A DNA stretch of 25,416 bases. It comes from a virus. A program made the translations under genes and the position numbers. This document shows positions 8,730 through 18,800 of the stretch, piece by piece. The notes under the pieces are model-generated. The model worked only from the letters and a program-made list of their open reading frames with translations, was not told the DNA's origin and searched no databases. The stretch covers positions 1-25,416 of IMG/VR virus record IMGVR_UViG_3300035162_003904; one strand, written 5' to 3'. Numbering within the stretch: position 1 is the first letter of the stretch; each line of letters opens with the position of its first letter.

Positions 8730-11700
8730 ATGCCTATTAATACAAACCTGAATACTGCACCGTATTTCGATGATTATGATCTAACCGATCAATATTATCG
8801 AGTACTTTTTAAGCCGGGATATGCAGTTCAAGCAAGAGAACTCACTCAGCTTCAGACAATATTACAAAATCAAGTAGAGCAATTTGGGGATAACATCTTC
8901 AAAGAAGGCAGTATTGTAAAAGGGTGCAACTTTACTCGTATCAATGCTTTGAAATTTGTAAAGGTTGACAGTGCAGACGATTTCAATCCTAGTAAGTACA
9001 TTCCAAAACAAGCCACAGAAGTAATCAATGGGGTTGACACCTTAATTGATTATGTTTATGAGCTTGTTGGTGAGGAAACTGGTCTTACTGCTCAGATTAT
9101 TTCTGCTGCTGATGGTTTTGAATCTCGTCCACCCGATCTAAACACATTCTTTATTCGATACACAAATGAATCTACCATTGCCGTTAACGGCCAATTTACT
9201 GCTGGTGAAAATCTCACCATCAATCTCTACAGATATAAAGTAGGTGAGCTTACTGGTGGTGAAACAAACCCACTTACTGGGCCTGTTGAGCAGGATGCAG
9301 CCATTGTCAAGAACGTCTACAGTGGTGCATTGACACCAGAAGTCGGTTCATCATACGGCATTGAATCTGCTCCGGGCATTATCTTCCAGAAAGGTCATTT
9401 CTTATTTGCAGATGCTCAAACCCTAATCGTATCAAAATATTCAGATTTGCCTGATCAGGTCTCTGTCGGTTACAGGATTCGTGAACGTCTAATAAATTCT
9501 AGACAAGATGCTAATCTATATGATAATGCAAACGGATCTAATAATGATAACGCGCCAGGTGCCGACCGACTAAAACTGATTCCAGAATTAGTTGCTTTGT
9601 CTGAATCGGTTGCTGCAGCAGATGCAACATTCTTCTCACTAGTTCGATATTCGGCCGGTAATGCTGTCTCCCTTCGTGATGTTTCTCAATATAATGTTAT
9701 CGGCGAAGAAATGGCCCGAAGAACATATGAAGAATCTGGGAACTATATCCTTAAAGATTTTAAATTAAAAGCTGAACGTAAAGAGAACACAGCAAATACA
9801 AGTATCGAAGAGTTAAGAGTAACATTGGGAACTGGCACTGGATATGTAAAAGGATTCAGAGTAGAAACAAAAGGTGAAGAATCTTTTGTGATCGATGATA
9901 TTTTAACCACTGATATATTACAAAACCAACCAGTGTCATTCAATTATGGTGGCTGGTATAAGTGTACATTCCAAGGTCGTCCTCTTATTACTATGGGGCA
10001 ACTTGTCACTCTTAGAAACGTCTCAAATGCTAACATAGGTCAAGCATACATCACCAATGTGGTTGGAAACTCTACGTTTGGCAAAGTATTCTTGACTGGG
10101 ATTAGTATGTCTTCTGGTAAAGTCACTGATGTAGAAAATATTCTACTGTCTGGTGGGCTTGGGGAGATTACTATAGACCCTACTATCGGCTTTGTTGCTC
10201 AAGAACATCAAAGATCTGAACTTGTATTCGATAGTGGTTTGATGAGTTGTAAAGAAACTACAGATACAACAGTGGCAGCAAGAATCAAATCAACTGTTGC
10301 GGCAGTCGAGGCTTCTACTGGAAGTTTTACTCTCACTGCAACAGGGAGTGATAATTTTGCAGGTGCTAATGCAGCTTCAGAGATCCTTGTTGTCGGTACC
10401 AACTCAGTTGTTTATAATGTGAATTCCATAACCGTCACAAATGGCGGTAGTGAATTGAACATTGTATTGGCTACACCATCTGCAGGTGATGTTGATGTTT
10501 ACTATAACAAAAACCTAAACCTTACCTCTAGTGGTCCTTATAATAAACAAGAACGAACTACTTGGATTGCAACAACATTCAATGGCACTAAGAACAGATA
10601 CAGTCTAGGATTGCCTGACTGTTATGAGTTAATAGAAGTTCTCGATGCCGCTGGTGATGATTATACGAAGAGTTTCCAATTGATGTCAAATCAATTAGAC
10701 ACATTCTATGATCACTCGTTCATTGAATATATTGCTGGTCGACCAAAGCCTGCAAACGGCGTAATCACTATTAAGTTTAAAGTATTCCAAATCAATGCTG
10801 CGACTGGAGAGTACTTCTTTACCATTAACAGTTATCCTGCCGCGATGGATTCTAATGAGATTCCTACGTTCACGGCATCATCTGGTAAGAGATACAATCT
10901 TCGTGAATGTTTTGATTTCAGACCTTATCAAGATAAATCTGCATCTGTAGAATACAATACGGCAAGCGCTGCTGCTGCAGTCAGTGCTGGTGTCTATGAT
11001 GCCACGGTCGGTTCTCTCGGTGAATACGGACCTTTCGCCGATTACGGTGATCCAATCATTCCTGCATACAAAGGATTTGCTACAACCGATATAGAGCACT
11101 ATTTGTCTCGTGTCGATTTAGTTGTTATTGATTCTTATGGCGTTCCTCAATTAATTAAAGGTGAAGAAGAGAGATTTGCAACTGCTCCGAAGGCAGGGCC
11201 CGAATCATTAGTCATAGGTGAGATTACAGTGCCCGGTGTTCCTGCTCTTACCATGCAAGAAGCCAATTCAATTGGCAAAAGAGATTATGCTATCAAGGCC
11301 AAAGCCAAAGGAATTACTAATTACACCATGAAAGATCTGCATTCCTTAGAGAAGAAGATCGATAACATGGCTTATTATATCTCTTTAAATCAATTGGAAT
11401 CGGACACTGTAAATCTCACTGTTCGAGATGCTAGTGGGCTGACAAGATTCAAGAATGGTTTCGTAGCAGATCCAATGAATGATCTAGGCATTGCCGATAT
11501 CAAAAATCCAGAATTCGATGCCGCGATCAAATTCAAACAGAAAATATTAACACCGTCTGTCAAGCAATTCTCATTAGACTTGATCTATGCAGCTGGGACG
11601 AATACACAGGTATATCCAAGTATTACTTTGCCTAAAGTAGGATCTTTAGGTAAGAACGCAGATATCTCACTTCTCAACCAGCCTTATGCTACAGCGTTTA

Positions 11701-14189
11701 GAAATTGTGTCAGTAACTTCTATAACTTTGCTGGTCGTGGCCAATTGTCACCTCCTTATGATGCAAACTATGACACTGTGACTAATCCTGTTCAGATTGA
11801 AATTGATGTTGATTTCCCAGTTCAAGAAATTATTGATAACATACAACAAATTCAACCTTTGACAGACACTGAGGTTTCTACTTCTGGTGTCAATGCTGTT
11901 ACTGGTGGTGGAACAGAGAGTACGACAACAAGATCCTTAGAATTAGTCGGCAATACCACTACAAAAGAATCTCAATATGTCGGCGACTTTGTAACCAATC
12001 AAGAATTCGAACCTTTCATGGCCGGAAGAGATATCAAGATCTATATGGTCGGTCTGCGTCCTAGCGCTAGGCATTACTTCTTCTTTGATAAAGTCAAAGT
12101 CGATTCATATATTGTGCCTGGTTCTCTCGATGCTGACAGTGCAGAAGCAGTCAGAAGGTCTGGATCTCTTGGTGGTGCTGTCACTGCAGATGCTAATGGT
12201 GTTCTCCGGGCCGTGTTTACTCTTCCACCCGAAACCTTCTTTGTCGGTGATAGAATATTAGAAATCAGTGATGTTGATACATATTCATCTATTGAATCCG
12301 GTAGTACATCTGGTGGATTTGCTACATATAGAGCATACAATTTCTCTGTTGAAAAATCTGCATTGACTACTACGACTACAACAAGAACTCCAGATTTCGA
12401 AATATCAGAGACCACGACAACTAGGAATTTGCCAAATCGGCCTGCTCCTGCACCTCGGCCGGTCTTCCCTGTGTTCCGTAGAGGCGATCCCTTAGCGCAG
12501 ACATTCTTTATTAAGGGTGGTATGGGCCAAGGCTCAGACAGCGTCTATGTGTCTAAGATTGATGTGTTCTTCAAGCGTAAGAGTAATACAAATGGTGTTA
12601 CTGTAATGCTTCGAGAGGTATTCAATGGTTATCCTGCTCCTGAAGTTTTACCTTTTTCTTCCATTCATCTCAAGGCTTCTGAAGTCAATGTATCGGATGA
12701 TGCTTCTGCTGTTACTACCGTGATCTTTGAAGGTCCGGTTCGATTAGACACAGAAAAAGAATATTGTGTTGTTGTCATGCCAGATGCAAATGATCCGGGC
12801 TACTTAATATTCACTTCTAAGGTAGGTGGAACAGATTTGTCACCCGGTTTGACTCAAGGTCAATCTGTTGTACAAGACTGGGGTGACGGCATTTTATTCA
12901 CGTCTACCAACAATCGTGCTTGGAAATCATATCAAGACGAAGATATCAAGTTTAACTTATATCGTAGTAACTTTGACCAATCTGCTGGTACTATTACGAT
13001 GACAAATAACAACCATGAATTCCTTACTGTCAACACGATCACCGGTGCATTCAACCAAGGCGAAGAAATTTATCAAATCAAGTCCAGAAGTGGAGCCACT
13101 GCTCAATCTGTGAGCATTTTGGAAGGGACTAATCTTATCACTGGCAATGCCCTCGATGATACTTATGCGGCAGGAGATTCTATTATATTAGTGAAAAACG
13201 GGCTGAGAGACATCTTTAAAATTGTCTCGATGAATTCTTCGACAGAAATGACAGTCGACCATCAATCTAGTCGAACAATAACAAATGGTAACGGAAACCC
13301 TGTTATGGTTGGAAATCTTTGTTACTATGACCCTAGAAACGTTCGAGAAATGTATCTAGAGGGCAGTAACGCTACATCTACTAGGACATTTGTTGCCGGT
13401 GCAGCAGCTGCAGATAAGATTTATGGCATGGACAGTGAATCTGAGGCAAATATTGTTTCCATCGATAATGTCGAATTGAGCTATGTGTTACCATTTATAT
13501 CTCGATCCAATGATTCAAAAACAAAGACCACTATTACAGGTGAGTTTGTCGATCCATTAGATACCAATACGACTACTGTTATTCCAATGAAATTTAATGA
13601 CCAAAACAATTTCAATAAGGCAGGATGTCTATTGTATAGTCATTCGAATAACGCAAACAAGTCGAAGAAATTTGAAATAACAGTCAATATGGTTAACTCC
13701 GGTAATGTGACATCCACCCCGATGATCGATATCGAAGTTTCGAAATTGATGGCCAACGTCTATAACGTCACAGACGATCAAGATACTACTTCAAAATATG
13801 TATCTAAGACTATTGAACTAGCCGATGATTTCGACGCTGAGGACTTCCAAGTATTACTCACTGGATATCGACCAGAAGGGACTGATATTAGGGTATATTT
13901 CAGAGGACAAAATCCTGCTGATCAAACTCCTTTCACCAATTTGACTTGGGTGGAAATGGAATTGCTTGAAGGTCAGGGCGTCTTCTCTTCCACAGGAAAC
14001 CAAAGGGATTATAGAGAATTCAAGTTTGGCATTCCATCCTCAGAAATTGGATCAGAGGGATTTCAATATACCAGCCCTGTCGGCACCTTCGACACGTTCA
14101 GGAGGTTCTCTGTTAAAATTGTAATGTCATCTGCAAGAAAGGGCTTAGTGCCAACAGTGAAGGATTATCGAGGGATTGCTATATCATGA
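8730..14189 (+). CDS. Large DUF4815-type baseplate/tail structural protein
   Basis: A 1819-residue virion protein. Its start (N-T-A-P-Y-F-D-D-Y-D, then L-F-K-P-G-Y-A-V-Q-A-R-E-L-T-Q-L-Q, then F-G-D-N-I-F-K-E-G-S) is the pattern of the DUF4815 family found after gp8 in marine T4-like phages, probably filling the place of T4 gp9/gp10. After roughly residue 1050 the protein turns beta-rich. A threonine-rich stretch and a proline-rich linker occupy about residues 1211-1250, leading into an R-G-D-P-L-A-Q-T-F-F segment often seen in these proteins. The C-terminus (F-R-R-F-S-V-K-I-V-M and K-D-Y-R-G-I-A) is also typical. Start: ATG 9 nt after AAAGGA (8716-8721). The stop overlaps the next start by 4 nt (ATGA). 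Exact position in the baseplate is inferred from gene order; no catalytic motif was seen. Confidence 0.8.
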   Translation: MPINTNLNTAPYFDDYDLTDQYYRVLFKPGYAVQARELTQLQTILQNQVEQFGDNIFKEGSIVKGCNFTRINALKFVKVDSADDFNPSKYIPKQATEVINGVDTLIDYVYELVGEETGLTAQIISAADGFESRPPDLNTFFIRYTNESTIAVNGQFTAGENLTINLYRYKVGELTGGETNPLTGPVEQDAAIVKNVYSGALTPEVGSSYGIESAPGIIFQKGHFLFADAQTLIVSKYSDLPDQVSVGYRIRERLINSRQDANLYDNANGSNNDNAPGADRLKLIPELVALSESVAAADATFFSLVRYSAGNAVSLRDVSQYNVIGEEMARRTYEESGNYILKDFKLKAERKENTANTSIEELRVTLGTGTGYVKGFRVETKGEESFVIDDILTTDILQNQPVSFNYGGWYKCTFQGRPLITMGQLVTLRNVSNANIGQAYITNVVGNSTFGKVFLTGISMSSGKVTDVENILLSGGLGEITIDPTIGFVAQEHQRSELVFDSGLMSCKETTDTTVAARIKSTVAAVEASTGSFTLTATGSDNFAGANAASEILVVGTNSVVYNVNSITVTNGGSELNIVLATPSAGDVDVYYNKNLNLTSSGPYNKQERTTWIATTFNGTKNRYSLGLPDCYELIEVLDAAGDDYTKSFQLMSNQLDTFYDHSFIEYIAGRPKPANGVITIKFKVFQINAATGEYFFTINSYPAAMDSNEIPTFTASSGKRYNLRECFDFRPYQDKSASVEYNTASAAAAVSAGVYDATVGSLGEYGPFADYGDPIIPAYKGFATTDIEHYLSRVDLVVIDSYGVPQLIKGEEERFATAPKAGPESLVIGEITVPGVPALTMQEANSIGKRDYAIKAKAKGITNYTMKDLHSLEKKIDNMAYYISLNQLESDTVNLTVRDASGLTRFKNGFVADPMNDLGIADIKNPEFDAAIKFKQKILTPSVKQFSLDLIYAAGTNTQVYPSITLPKVGSLGKNADISLLNQPYATAFRNCVSNFYNFAGRGQLSPPYDANYDTVTNPVQIEIDVDFPVQEIIDNIQQIQPLTDTEVSTSGVNAVTGGGTESTTTRSLELVGNTTTKESQYVGDFVTNQEFEPFMAGRDIKIYMVGLRPSARHYFFFDKVKVDSYIVPGSLDADSAEAVRRSGSLGGAVTADANGVLRAVFTLPPETFFVGDRILEISDVDTYSSIESGSTSGGFATYRAYNFSVEKSALTTTTTTRTPDFEISETTTTRNLPNRPAPAPRPVFPVFRRGDPLAQTFFIKGGMGQGSDSVYVSKIDVFFKRKSNTNGVTVMLREVFNGYPAPEVLPFSSIHLKASEVNVSDDASAVTTVIFEGPVRLDTEKEYCVVVMPDANDPGYLIFTSKVGGTDLSPGLTQGQSVVQDWGDGILFTSTNNRAWKSYQDEDIKFNLYRSNFDQSAGTITMTNNNHEFLTVNTITGAFNQGEEIYQIKSRSGATAQSVSILEGTNLITGNALDDTYAAGDSIILVKNGLRDIFKIVSMNSSTEMTVDHQSSRTITNGNGNPVMVGNLCYYDPRNVREMYLEGSNATSTRTFVAGAAAADKIYGMDSESEANIVSIDNVELSYVLPFISRSNDSKTKTTITGEFVDPLDTNTTTVIPMKFNDQNNFNKAGCLLYSHSNNANKSKKFEITVNMVNSGNVTSTPMIDIEVSKLMANVYNVTDDQDTTSKYVSKTIELADDFDAEDFQVLLTGYRPEGTDIRVYFRGQNPADQTPFTNLTWVEMELLEGQGVFSSTGNQRDYREFKFGIPSSEIGSEGFQYTSPVGTFDTFRRFSVKIVMSSARKGLVPTVKDYRGIAIS

Positions 14190-14377
14190 TGCGCCGAGAT
14201 CAAACTGGTAAAGCTATTATTAACACCGACATTGAAGCTTTAAATAAATATAAACAAGAAAGAACATATTATAGAAAAGTGGATTCACTTTACTTAGATG
14301 TTTTGGAAATAAAAAAGAGTATACTTTCCATTAGTGAACGCATATCAAGATTAGAATCGGATAATAAAAATGGCTAG
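14186..14377 (+). CDS. Small conserved hypothetical, helical/coiled-coil protein
   Basis: A 63-residue, charged protein overlapping the preceding gene by 4 nt (ATGA) and the following tail-fibre gene by 8 nt, a layout that implies translational coupling to both. An alternative start is the second ATG at 14189. The N-terminus R-R-D-Q-T-G-K-A-I-I-N-T-D with L-N-K-Y-K resembles a small protein I recall from cyanophage structural regions. The C-terminal half, V-L-E-I-K-K-S-I then I-S-E-R-I-S-R-L-E, has heptad-like spacing of Leu/Ile and may form a coiled coil. There is no membrane segment. The function is unknown; a small virion linker or an assembly helper for the flanking structural proteins is a guess. 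Confidence 0.75.
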   Translation: MMRRDQTGKAIINTDIEALNKYKQERTYYRKVDSLYLDVLEIKKSILSISERISRLESDNKNG

Positions 14378-15788
14378 AAACGTATCAAGCATAAACACTT
14401 CTCAGACTTTTCAAGATTGGCTGACCAAGACTAATGATTTAGCAGCACTTTTTGCTCAGACTGTTACCGCATCTGCTGGAGGAGACACTACTACCGGCAG
14501 CGCTACCTTGACTGGAGCTTTTACTGCTGGAGGCGACCTTACTGCTGCCGGTTCAGTTAAAGCAGACACAATAGAATCTAACGCTGCAGGTGCAATCAGC
14601 ATAACTGATGCTATAACAGTTAACTCGGGATCTGCAACTACTGCTACATTCACTTTTGCTGGCGATGGTGGCCAGACACGATATACCAACGGCACATTGT
14701 CTTGGGATGTGGGGATGGAAAATGGCAGTGAGTTTGTTTTAAATACTGGTGGTGGAACTCCAGAATTTAAACTCACCCCAGCAGGTGCCTTGGAAACGGT
14801 CAATGTGGCTGTTACTGAAGCGGTTAGTGCGGAGAGTATGTCTGCCAATACTGCCACATTCAATACAGCAACTATCACAACGATCACTGGTCTCGACACA
14901 GACGCAGTAGGTGAAGGGTCTACAAATCTATATTACACTAATGCTAGAGTCGGTGCTCAGATTGTTGCTGGTGCTGGTATCGATAAAACAACAGTTCAAA
15001 CCGATAAGGTAAGTATTGCGGTTGACTACACTGAAGTCGCTTCAGGCATCGGTCTGGCTAATTACTTGCCCCTTGCTGGTGGTGCATTAACAGGTACTCT
15101 AGGCACGGAAGTGATAACGATTGCTAACGAAGTTGCTACTGCAGGATTTGACCCTGCTGGCTTAGGGTTTAAGTTTGATACGTTTATTGAAGGATCTGGC
15201 CAGTTTTCAGAAAGTAAGTTAGAAATAACCGGTCACCGTGGCCCTTCTGGCAACATAGGCGCTGCAGTGTGGACAAAGTGTCTAGATGTCGGCATTAACA
15301 GTATGAAGTATTACGGGTTGAGCTTCAGAAATGTGGGAACGAATTACGTCGAAGGCAATTCTTTTGTCGGAACGGACGGTAGTGCTAAATATCTAAGAGT
15401 ATACGGAGACATTCAAGCTTATAATGGATCTGATCCGACCGTTTTGATAGATGGATCTGCCGGAACAATTGTAGCAGAAGGTGACATTACAGCATATGGT
15501 AGTGCGTCAGATATTAGACTAAAAGAAAATATTCAAATTATTCCAGATGCTTTAAACAAAGTATCTCGTCTTAATGGTTATACTTTTAATTATAAAGACA
15601 AACCGACCGAGCCAATGACAGGTATTATTGCTCAAGAGATCGAGTCTGTACTGCCCGGCGTAGTCTATAACGTCGATGATGAAGATAAAGGATCATATAA
15701 AGCCGTCCGGTATGGCAACGTAGTGGGGCTCTTGATTGAGGCAATCAAAGAATTGCAAGAAAAAGTAAATGAATTAGAGAATAGATAA
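14370..15788 (+). CDS. Tail fibre with C-terminal S74 intramolecular chaperone domain
   Basis: A 472-residue fibre protein. The N-terminal section has an F-Q-D-W-L-T-K-T-N-D-L-A motif, followed by Ala/Thr/Gly-rich beta repeats typical of trimeric fibres, and a T-N-L-Y-Y-T-N-A-R-V motif (about residues 186-195) widespread in phage fibres. The last ~93 residues form a peptidase_S74 chaperone: Ser380-Asp381 followed by I-R-L-K (Lys385) and E-N-I, then G-Y-T-F-N-Y, G-I-I-A-Q-E-I-E and a final helix L-L-I-E-A-I-K-E-L-Q-E-K. In characterised members this domain trimerises the fibre and then cuts itself off just before Ser-Asp using a Ser/Lys pair; both residues are present. It probably forms a host-contact fibre, possibly with the giant protein downstream. 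The ribosome site is weak (GGATAAT), so translation may depend on coupling to the upstream small gene. Confidence 0.88.
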   Translation: MARNVSSINTSQTFQDWLTKTNDLAALFAQTVTASAGGDTTTGSATLTGAFTAGGDLTAAGSVKADTIESNAAGAISITDAITVNSGSATTATFTFAGDGGQTRYTNGTLSWDVGMENGSEFVLNTGGGTPEFKLTPAGALETVNVAVTEAVSAESMSANTATFNTATITTITGLDTDAVGEGSTNLYYTNARVGAQIVAGAGIDKTTVQTDKVSIAVDYTEVASGIGLANYLPLAGGALTGTLGTEVITIANEVATAGFDPAGLGFKFDTFIEGSGQFSESKLEITGHRGPSGNIGAAVWTKCLDVGINSMKYYGLSFRNVGTNYVEGNSFVGTDGSAKYLRVYGDIQAYNGSDPTVLIDGSAGTIVAEGDITAYGSASDIRLKENIQIIPDALNKVSRLNGYTFNYKDKPTEPMTGIIAQEIESVLPGVVYNVDDEDKGSYKAVRYGNVVGLLIEAIKELQEKVNELENR

Positions 15789-15810
15789 TATTCTTTTTGT
15801 GTAGTGGTCT

Positions 15811-15818
15811 TATAAATA
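15811..15818 (+). promoter_or_regulatory. T4-type late promoter box, perfect TATAAATA
   Basis: A perfect match to the T4 late-promoter -10 octamer in the 53-nt gap before the giant gene, 23 nt upstream of its start codon. It is the best promoter in the window and suggests that the giant gene has its own late transcript. Confidence 0.7.
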
Positions 15819-15841
15819 CAAATTAAAAGGGTAAAGTCTAT

Positions 15842-18800
15842 ATGGCTAAGATTTCAGAGTTAGGTCCAATTACAGGGGCGAATACCCGCCCAGAAGACCT
15901 CTTCGTCATAGTTAATCTCGTCCAAGGTGATGACGGTACAAAGAACATAAGCCGAAAGGAACTTGTTCAGGCAATCCAGTACGAAATTTTTGATCGAATC
16001 ACAATCACTGGTGGATCTATATCCGGTGTGACGATGTTCGACTCCCTTATCCGTAATGTAGTCATCGATGACTCGGATATGGAAGACAGCGTAATTATTC
16101 GAACTGAATTTTCTGATGGCATTCTTCGGGATTCATTTGCCGCGCGCCTAGACATACAAGATTCTACTTTCAATAACGGTGAACTTACTAATTCCACCGG
16201 CGCTAACTTAACAATTACGGATTCCACCTTTACAGATGGTGGGATTTTTGATAGCACTGGCAACAATCTTATCATCACAAATTCAGAATTCAATGATGGT
16301 ACTGCTAATAATGTCGTTATAACTGATTCATTCATCTATGAGTCTTTATTCTCTAATGGAGATGTCCAAGATTCTAACGCAAACAATATCGTTATCACTG
16401 ACTCCACGTTCACTGATGGTGGGATTTTCGACTCCACTGCAAACAATGTCACAATTACTGATTCTACTTTCACCGATGGTGGGATTTTCGATTCGACTGC
16501 TAACAATGTAACGATAACAGATTCTACCTTTACGGATGGTGGGATTTTCGATTCGACTGCCAATAACGTCACAATTACTGATTCTACCTTTACGGATGGT
16601 GGGATTTTTGACTCCACGGCCAACAATGTAACAATAACTGACTCGACATTCACAGACGGTGGGATATTTGATTCCACTGCAAACAATGTTACTATCACAA
16701 ATTCTACTTTTACTGATGGAGAAATTTTCGACTCTACCGGTAATAACATGGTCATCACAAACTCTGAGTTTAATGATGGCACTGGCAATAACAATATATT
16801 CGATTCCTCTCAGTTCAATAACGGTACTGCTAATAATGTCGTTATAACTGATTCGCAGTTTAATGATGGCGACATAGATAATAGTATATTTGTCAACGGC
16901 AATCTGAATGATTCTGATGCTGACAACCTTACTATTGTCAATTCAGATTTTTCTAACGGGACTGGTGCTAATAATCTATTCACTGATACTACACTCGATG
17001 ATAGCTTAGTTCAAGATTCGGAAATTGTCAGGACTGACTTCAGAGACGGCACAATCTCTAACACGATTATCTCAGATTCTACCATCTTTGATACGGATGC
17101 TACTAACCTGACAATGGTTCAATCTGCCTTTGCAAATGGCTCTATTGATGATTCGACATTAACCGGGTCACGAGTCATCGAAGGTGAATTAGAAAACTTC
17201 GAAATGGATTTGGATGAAGTCTTTGATCCAAACATCGATGAAGAGTCTTGGTTCGCATTAAAGAATAATAAAACTGGTAAAACGGAACGAATCACATACG
17301 CACAATTCTATGATGAATTGGGCAAGACTGTTAAACAGGCTCTAAAAATCCACGTTGATGTAAGTCAAGGACGAGATGAGTGGCCTGGATCTATGCTGCA
17401 ACCTGTCAAAACTCTTGAAAGAGCATGTGAACTTGCTCTTGTGAAAGCAGGCGGGCTCTACGACAGAAATGATGTCAACAACGCTGTACACATCTCTGTA
17501 GGCCCTGGCACATATTACACCAAGGGAAACCTTAAACTCCCAGATGACTGCTCTGCAACATCAACAGCCGGACAGTATGCGACCGTCGTTGAAGCATTGC
17601 CTGGATACGAAAACAATAACTGTTGGTTAGTCGGCTCTGGTGGATATCTGCAGGGGTTCTCATACACTAACTGGAAGGTCGATAACTTTGACTTCCCAGA
17701 AGGTGGATTTGCCGTTGCTTATCGACCAGGTGCAAAACTAAGACGATCACCTTATTTGAGGGACTCATCTCAGCTATCTAACTTCTTACGTGCTGATGTA
17801 GAACCACCTCTCAACCCCTTCAATTCTAAGGGAACTATTGCTGACCTTGGCCGTGAAATATTCTTACAGCCCACATACACCGGTAACTGGAATGAAGGTG
17901 ATTCGGTCAAATTCTCAAGCGGTGCTAGAGGATATATTTCTTGGGATCAAGATTTAGTCTCGAATCGAATTTATGTCCGAAACTTAAAAAATGGTGTCGG
18001 GTTTGCTGTTGGTGACACTGTCACTTGTGAATCAGGCGGTATCGGTATAGTAAGTGAAATTGGTATCGATGACTTCCCCAACCCACTCGTTGGTCGAGGC
18101 GGTGGTTGTGTACTTGCGGATCGACGTGTACTTGATCCAGATTCATTATACACATATGTACTCTGTTTTGGTTTCACGCCTAGAACACAGAATGGTATAG
18201 GATATGTTGCACGAGATGGTGCGGGTATTAACGGTATTGGTTCATTGTCAATCTTCACACGTTGTGCATTCTATGCATTGAATGGTGGTCAGGTCACATT
18301 GAACAACTCTGGTTCGCAGTTTGGTGATATCTCGATGAGAGCAAAAGGATTATCAAGATTCTTTCAACCAAGAGACACCACATTTACCACGTTCCAAAAT
18401 ACTGCATTTGCCGATACGTTGACAGATCAAAAAGATGTCATAATTGATGCTATGATTGAACATCTCGAAACTCCGATTCTTGACGGTGGTTTGGGTTATG
18501 AAACATACGATTCACAAAAATGTGAGCGAGACAGCGGCATCATCTTAGACGGCATAGGCCTTGATGTTGTAATGGATTCAAACTATTGGGGTCGATTGGC
18601 TGGTATTACTTATCGCTCACCAATCTCATATACAGTGATTGGAGATCAGCTAGAAGAAACTGCCGGCGCAGTCCGATACCTACAAGATCGTGTTGAATCA
18701 TTATTTGATCAACAAGATGCAGCAATCAATACTAGAGCAAATACATCATTCGAATCTACGTTAAACATATTAGAGAATGGCGAAGAATATGCTTCTGCCG

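Noticed and set aside
12074-12415. A 113-residue minus-strand open frame within the DUF4815 gene
   Set aside because: Antisense of the threonine-rich linker region; no start signals and no recognisable protein.
14243-14250. AATAAATA octamer inside the small gene, 120 nt before the tail-fibre start
   Set aside because: It lies in coding sequence for a conserved L-N-K-Y-K segment and is too far from the fibre start; a chance match in AT-rich codons is more likely.
15776-15799. Possible terminator hairpin at the end of the tail-fibre gene (AGAGAATA / TATTCTTT stem, 5-nt loop, short T run)
   Set aside because: The stem is almost all A-T with one G-T pair and overlaps the stop codon; too weak to claim.
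15967-16335. A 122-residue minus-strand open frame next to the one above
   Set aside because: Also a shadow of the repeat coding region; no independent support.
16382-16741. 60-bp repeats as a CRISPR array or a replication origin
   Set aside because: The units are contiguous without spacers, in frame, and encode a constant 20-residue unit inside a long gene.
16336-16794. A 152-residue open frame on the minus strand with its own repeats
   Set aside because: It is the antisense image of the 60-bp repeat array. It has no ribosome site or promoter, and all well-supported genes run the other way.
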